Assembly: GCF_020080835.1 (NCBI RefSeq)
Contig: NC_058161.1
Coordinates: forward strand, 6,612,001 to 6,676,000
Length of the DNA: 64,000 bases
DNA from: Cotesia glomerata
Lineage: Eukaryota; Arthropoda; Insecta; Hymenoptera; Braconidae
Direction: 5' to 3'
Shown here: one piece after another, positions 58,346 to 64,000 of the stretch
Position numbering within the stretch: the stretch's first letter is position 1
How the letters are laid out: the number at the start of each line of letters is the position of its first letter
The notes under the pieces: model-generated
The model's input: only the letters and a program-made list of their open reading frames with translations
The model's database searches: none
What the model was told of the DNA's origin: nothing
Position numbers and translations under genes: made by a program

Positions 58346-58581
58346 GGTTTATTATCAAAATTACAAAAGACGAATGAATAATTATACAATGACAACAACC
58401 GATTGCTATTTACTCCATAAATTTTATAAACAATTTTTTTTTTTTTTTCAATCGAATAAATTATACTAAAATATTTAGTTTGCTGTTTGAACGCATTCTG
58501 ATGGCGTTAGAGTACCTTTGATTTTATGGAGACTATATACACGGTATCGTCTCCATAACCTTTATGTATATATAAATAAAG
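58346..58581. promoter_or_regulatory. Divergent promoter region between SDR39U1 and MED10
   Basis: Only 236 bases separate the two start codons, so both 5' untranslated regions and a shared, bidirectional promoter must fit here. A 9-bp inverted repeat TATGGAGAC / GTCTCCATA lies at 58,525-58,533 and 58,549-58,557. A TATATATAAATAAA stretch precedes the MED10 ATG. The shared promoter is inferred from spacing. Confidence 0.6.
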
Positions 58582-59447
58582 ATGGCGTCAACACTAGAAA
58601 ATCTAGAAGGTCAACTCGAATTATTTATTGAAAATGTACGACAAATACGTATTATTGTAAGTGATTTTCAACCTCAAGGACAGAATGTACTTAATCAGAA
58701 AATGTAAGTCAATAAAATACATTTTTTATAATTAATGTATCATTTTTAGACATCATCTATTTACACATCTAATATTGTTACGTCTTTTTCGTCATAGCAA
58801 ATTCATTCTTCAAGTAATTGAATGTTTAAAAAATTTAATTATTATTGATTAAAAAAATAAGTGTACATTTATGATTAATTCATAGTATATTTGCATAATA
58901 CAAAAAAATGAATTATTTTATATCACTAATTGTTAAATTATATTTTTATATTAAAAAATAAAATTTGTTGTGACAGATGGCGTTTCAATAATTAAAACTG
59001 GCGCGGAAAATGAAAATTTATTTGAATGATTTTTTTTAGTCAAACTTTGGTAAGCGGACTGCAAGAAATAGACAAACTAAAATCTCAGGTCCAAGATGTT
59101 CATGTGCCCTTGGAAGTATTTGAGTAAGTTAACTAACTGGTTTCATATCTTAAATTCTTAAAAACAAAATAAAATAAAATAAATACTATAAACCGGTTTA
59201 TTATTATTGATTATTAAGATAATAAATATCTAATTTTATTTTTATTTTATTGCACAGCTACATTGATCAAGGTAGAAATCCGCAACTTTATACAAAGGAT
59301 TGTATCGAGAAGGCTTTAACGAAAAATGAACAAGTCAAGGGGAAGATTGATGCTTATAGAAAATTCAAGGCTAGATTGCTTGTTGAATTGAATCAAGTGT
59401 TTCCAAATGAACTTGCTAAATATCGTACTATCCGTGGTGATGAGTAA
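58582..59447 (+). CDS. MED10: Mediator subunit 10, three exons
   Basis: This is a subunit of the Mediator middle module that bridges transcription factors and RNA polymerase II; MED10 (Nut2) pairs with MED14 and MED7/MED21 regions. Exons 58582-58703, 59040-59123 and 59258-59447 join in frame to 131 residues; the human protein has 135. Key blocks are LENLEGQLELFIENVRQI at the N-terminus, VPLEVF-DYIDQGRNPQLYTK across the exon 2-3 junction, KNEQVKGKI, and the C-terminal AKYRTIRG. Introns are GT-AG with consensus GTAAGT donors. An AATAAA at 59,676-59,681 is a plausible polyadenylation signal. Confidence 0.96.
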
Positions 59448-60429
59448 AACATAATAATATTAATATATCCCAAGAGTGCTGATAATTTGAATATAATTTT
59501 TTTCATTGAATTCAATGATTTTTTAAAACCAATATATAATTAATTTATAATATTGAAAATTAAAACAACTATCTGAATTAAATTAATGAACTAAAAAGTT
59601 TCAGGGATAATATTTATTGTACAATTAAATCTTGTAATTCATTTTTCTATTTTTTTGAAATGAATTTTCTTTCACAATAAACATTTTATAAATTATCTAA
59701 GTTCTATAACAGCTATTTCATTGATTATATTTATAAAATAATACTTATGCTTTTTTTAAAAATTCAATTTTATATTTTATTGAATAATTATTTTTTCAAA
59801 AATCAATCTATTGAATCGTAGTTTATTAATAAATTTAAAAAAATTGCTTGTTTTAATTTTTTTTTCCATTGTGAGAAAAAAAATTTTCGTTTGAATTATT
59901 TACTTTAATTTAAATAATACATACGTTATACGTAAAAATTTTATATCTATGCTATAACAGTCTCTATATAGAAAAAAATACTCAATGACAACTTGATACG
60001 TGATAAACATATAAGTATATATATATATATATATATATATAATTATTTAGTTACTTGCGGGTCGTCAAATAATCAAGTTATGCTAAAAATTATTTGAAAA
60101 TACTATAAATAAGTTGAATAAAATAGCTTTTATTAACATAAAAATGCAAATTTTTATGATGAGAAATTGAAATAATTTATCTTTATTATGGTAATATAAG
60201 ATTTAAATATAAAAAATATTAAATATTAATCAGTAAAATATTTTCGGTGAAAATAAAAAATAAAGTAGCATTCAAGTTAGACGGGTCTCTATTAAATTGA
60301 TAATTTATGTATTTTATATTTATTGTTAAAACGTTTGATAGTAGATTTCAAGTTTACAATCACCCTTGACTGTGTAAATATATCCCCACTTAAAATATCA
60401 TTCCCCTTCTTTTTCAACCTAATACAACC
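59448..60429. other. Intergenic DNA between MED10 and the hexosaminidase gene
   Basis: AT-rich, containing the MED10 3' UTR and a (TA)n run at 60,016-60,041. No gene is visible. The last few hundred bases should hold the promoter of the downstream gene. Confidence 0.5.
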
Positions 60430-62823
60430 ATGGATAGAATTAAATCGTACTTATACCGGCGATCTCGATCGCAATTGAAAAGTCGCTGGTTGATCATAAC
60501 TACTATCATTTTTACTGGAATGTTTGGCATACTTATTGCTGTATTAGCACTACAAAGCTATTGTACTGAAGCTCAACTTTTCAGGTAATTTTTTTTCTTA
60601 ATTATATTTTATATCATTATTAACTAACTATTTTTAATTAAATACTCCTTATACTCAACTCAATATTAAATTTTAAATAACTTTTATTAATATTAAATCT
60701 AAATCAAGATTCTGATCTAGTTGTTTAATTTTAATCTCTAATTTAAAACTTTCACTTTGAAAGTATTATCGTTGTCACTCATACTTATAACAGTAAAGTA
60801 GTAGTAGTAGCAATAATAATAAATATTTTAATTTCAGTTCACCATGGCATTACAAATGTACCAGCGGATATTGCAAGAAACAGGAGATAACACCCAGTGT
60901 AACATTACCGTTGTCTTTGGGAGTTTGCCAGCTATTTTGCGGTCAAGGAGGTGCATTGTGGCCCAAGCCAACAGGTCATTTATCTTTTGGTAATTTTGTG
61001 GCACACTTAAACCCGGACAAGATCCAAGTCCGTTCAATAAATCCAAAATCAAAAGTTGGAAGTCTTTTGCTTCGTAATGTTGAGATACTTAAAGTAAATG
61101 TCAAGAAGCAGGGTGGAAAACTAGTAAAATCTGGTGGGTTAAGTCTCAATATAAATATACAAGGTTTAAAGAACGATGATGATTCTACTTTAACATTAAA
61201 AACCAACGAAAATTACACACTGGAGATATACCAACCGAACAGCGATGAAATAACCGCAACAATAAGTGGAGACAATTACTTTGGAATACGTCATGGTATT
61301 GAAACATTGTCTCAATTGATAGTCTTCAATGACTTGACTAATGAAATTCAAGTAGTACGTGATGTTCATATAACTGACGGTCCAGTATATCCCTACCGTG
61401 GGGTATTACTGGATACCAGTCGTAATTATATGGATAAAGCATCAATATTAAGGACCATTGAAGCTATGGGTATGTCTAAATTAAATACGTTTCACTGGCA
61501 TATTACAGACTCTCATAGCTTCCCTTATGTCAGTCGTACGTGGCCCAACATGTCCAGATATGGAGCTTACACACCTAGTAAAGTGTACAACGCTGAAGAT
61601 ATTCAAGAAATTGTTGAATTTGGTCTCCTTAATGGCGTTCGTGTACTTCCAGAGTTTGATGCTCCAGCTCATGTAGGTGAGGGCTGGCAATGGGTTGGCG
61701 ACAATGCCACAGTGTGTTTCCGTGCTGAACCCTGGACAAAGTACTGCGTTGAACCGCCTTGCGGTCAATTGAATCCAGCTAGTGAAAGAGTTTATGAAAT
61801 ACTTGAGGGAATTTACAAAGACATGATCGATGATTTCAAGCCTGACATTTTCCATATGGGTGGAGATGAAGTTAATATTAATTGTTGGAATACTTCCGAG
61901 CCTGTTCGCAAGTGGATGATTGAAAAAGGATGGGATTTATCCGAGTTAAGTTTTATTGAACTCTGGGATATGTTCCAAAAACGAGCTTACGAAAAGTTAA
62001 AATTAGCCAATGGTGGCAAAGACATACCTGTTATTTTATGGACAAGTGGACTTACCAGCGAAGAAAATTTAAAACATTTAGATCCTGAGAAATATATTAT
62101 ACAGATATGGACTACTGGTCTTGACTTGACGATCAATAGATTAATAAAAAATGACTTCAAAGTTATTTTTTCAAACTACGACGCACTTTATCTAGACTGC
62201 GGGTGAGTAATTAACCATTTAACAGGTATCGATTATTTGGTTACACGTTCAATTGCTATTAATTTAACTCTGTATTTCTTTTTTATTTTTAGCTTCGGAG
62301 CTTGGGTTGGCGAAGGGACAAACTGGTGCGCGCCTTACAAAGGATGGCAAAAAATTTATGAAAACTCCCCTTTGAGAATGGTCAAGAGCCAAGGATTTGA
62401 AGATAAAAAACATTTAATTCTTGGTAAATATTATCCTTTAAAACAGTCTAGTAGTTTTATAAAATGACTGATAAATTACTAAAAGTAATTAAATGTTGCA
62501 GTTCATTTATATCCAGCAATTTTTATCATATCAAATTTATTATTCTCGTGTACTAAAAAATATTCATTTTTTTTTTTTTTTAATTATCAGGTGGTGAAGC
62601 AACACTGTGGTCTGAACAAGTAGATAGTACTTCGGTAGATTCACGATTATGGCCTCGAGCGGCAGCAATGGCTGAAAGATTATGGGCTGAGCCACAATCA
62701 TCATGGATGCACGCAGAACATCGTATGCTTCGTCATCGCGAACGCTTAGTTAAACGAGGAATTTTCGCAGATAGCTTGGAACCTGAGTGGTGTCTTCAAA
62801 ATCAAGGTCACTGTTACTTGTAA
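60430..62823 (+). CDS. Hexo1: Chitooligosaccharidolytic beta-N-acetylglucosaminidase (GH20), four exons
   Basis: This enzyme removes terminal N-acetylglucosamine from chitin oligomers after chitinase action, chiefly in moulting fluid. Exons 60430-60584, 60838-62202, 62293-62423 and 62591-62823 join in frame to 627 residues. Residues about 20-42 form a hydrophobic segment after a basic N-terminus: an uncleaved anchor or long signal peptide. The GH20 accessory domain follows, then the barrel with LDTSRNY, FHWHITDSHSFP, EFDAPAHVGEGWQW and the catalytic pair in HMGGDEVN (D395, E396; substrate-assisted mechanism), then GGEATLWSEQVD and LWPRAAAMAERLW. The GEGWQW loop and FGAWVGEGTNWC region resemble insect chitinolytic Hex1 more than fused-lobes or the lysosomal type; that subgroup call is moderate. 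AATAAA follows at 62,887. Confidence 0.9.
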
Positions 62824-62970
62824 AATACCACATAATTAATATTAAATTTCATTTTATTTTTAACTTTTTTTAAAATTCTTTTAGCAAATAAAAAATTAAG
62901 TCTGATAACATTAATAAATGTATTAACTATAGATAATCGAAATATTTTATAAACATATATATACGTATTT

Positions 62971-63405
62971 CTATAATATAGATACATTCTTATTTTTATT
63001 ATGATTAAATCGATGTTGGTTACGAAGTTCTGGCGATTTAATTAAATTTCGATTAGAGAAACTTAGTGAATCGACACCACGTCGTGATCTACGTATTCTC
63101 CATGTTCGTTTTAATTCCGCTCTCACTTCTCCGTTGAGAAAACAATAAAGCAGAGCTACAACTGATCCCTTGAGAAAACAAAAAAAATTTTTGTCAGAAA
63201 CAATCAATTGGTAAAATTGTATATAAATTAATTGAATTATCTTTACTTGGAATGAAGCAAAAAACTGGTCCCAGAAAAGCCAAATAAGTTCGAGTTGATA
63301 GTCTCTATGATAAGAAAGACCTAAAAAAATAGCGTAGTGTGCACCGAATAACGGTATGAGAACTAAAGTTGATTTTGCCCATTTTCTATATTGCATTTTT
63401 TTCCG
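62971..63405 (-). CDS. Secretin-family (class B1) GPCR, last two exons
   Basis: This is the C-terminal part of a peptide-hormone receptor; the 5' exons lie beyond the window. Exon 63405-63247 (acceptor TTGCAG|CGG) encodes the end of loop 3 and TM6 with WAKSTLVLIPLFGAHYAIFL, then the third extracellular loop and the start of TM7. Donor CAA|GTAAAG joins in phase 0 to exon 63168-62971, giving FASFQ-GSVVALLYCFLNGEV, the signature of class B TM7, then a basic 50-residue tail. The wording is close to the VIP/PTH receptor group. Insect candidates are PDF receptor, a PTH-receptor-like protein and the diuretic hormone receptors; I cannot choose from this fragment. Confidence 0.85.
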   Translation of the reverse strand, partial: RKKMQYRKWAKSTLVLIPLFGAHYAIFLGLSYHRDYQLELIWLFWDQFFASFQVKIIQLIYIQFYQLIVSDKNFFCFLKGSVVALLYCFLNGEVRAELKRTWRIRRSRRGVDSLSFSNRNLIKSPELRNQHRFNHNKNKNVSIL

Positions 63406-64000
63406 CTGCAAGTACACCGATGTTTTCATTTTTATTAGCAATACTCGTACAATATTTATAAAAAGAACAAAGTTGAACTATATAACAGAAAAATTAAAAA
63501 TAAATTATTAATTGATATATAGTATGTTACTGAAAATTATTGATCGTTCAGACAAAAATATTTCTGAGTATTTAAATTCTAATTGAATTTTATTAAAGAA
63601 AATTTTTAAAAGAGTGTAGTTCTAAAAAATTGAAAAGTATATTTTTGTTTAATCAGTCACAAGTTTGTTAATGTAATCAATAAGTAAATGTAATAACGAG
63701 CGATAAATGATAAATATATAACAGTTCCATGAAATTTTTAGGTATATTTAATGAATTTGCCGTAATTATAATGTGAAATAGGAAAATAACTTTAAGAATA
63801 TTTTTGTATGAAGATACTCCTATTCAGACTTATGTTTTCTTTAAAATTAAAATTATAAAAAATAATAGTAGATATGTTTTGATAGTTGAATTTGCATAAA
63901 AGTCGACAAAAACTGTTATTGGTATACATTCTCGTCGTAATTCAAGTAATTTAACTAATACTTCTAATCCTCGATTTAGGCACACTTAAGTATGTAATAC
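63406..64000. other. AT-rich DNA, probably intron of the class B GPCR
   Basis: No further exon of the receptor could be identified before the window edge. The sequence is AT-rich and shows no repeats of note. Confidence 0.5.

Overview
This is an AT-rich arthropod nuclear window, very probably hymenopteran and possibly a parasitoid wasp. The evidence is insect-type neuropeptide F receptor and chitinolytic hexosaminidase genes, short GT-AG introns, and nested R1-clade-like LINEs, Helitrons, MITEs and SINEs. The species assignment is inference from gene style and repeats, not from a marker.

The left two thirds (1-44,730) contains no host gene I can support. It is intergenic or very long intronic DNA built from transposable elements. 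One LINE family is present three times: a 5'-cut, internally deleted copy (1-1,692), a 5'-truncated copy with an open reverse transcriptase frame (18,844-20,476, minus), and a copy with its 5' end and both ORFs but without most of its reverse transcriptase (34,805-38,993). All three sit in or next to the (AC)n tract of a second, non-coding element whose ends carry AACTTCCCGC / GCGGGAAGTT. A LINE-free copy of that element lies at 46,330-47,177. Other elements are a non-autonomous Helitron (27,763-28,983) packed with heat-shock-element-like repeats, a three-level nest (TTAA element, TA element, tRNA-derived SINE; 29,224-30,640), and several long hairpins.

The right third (44,959-63,405) is a compact gene cluster. 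In order: neuropeptide F receptor (minus, two coding exons whose intron is almost entirely stacked transposons); ATG101 (minus, single coding exon plus a probable upstream non-coding exon); SDR39U1-like epimerase (minus, six exons); MED10 (plus, three exons, divergent from SDR39U1 with 236 bp between start codons); a GH20 chitooligosaccharidolytic beta-N-acetylglucosaminidase (plus, four exons); and the last two exons of a secretin-family (class B1) GPCR (minus, 5' part outside the window).

The cluster genes do not form one pathway: two are peptide-hormone GPCRs, and the rest serve autophagy initiation, transcription, an orphan oxidoreductase-like function and chitin turnover. The strongest leads for follow-up are the Helitron carrying about nine perfect HSE-like motifs, the MITE that brings a cluster of RFX X-box-like motifs into the NPF receptor intron, and the consistent association between the LINE and one microsatellite inside one element family.
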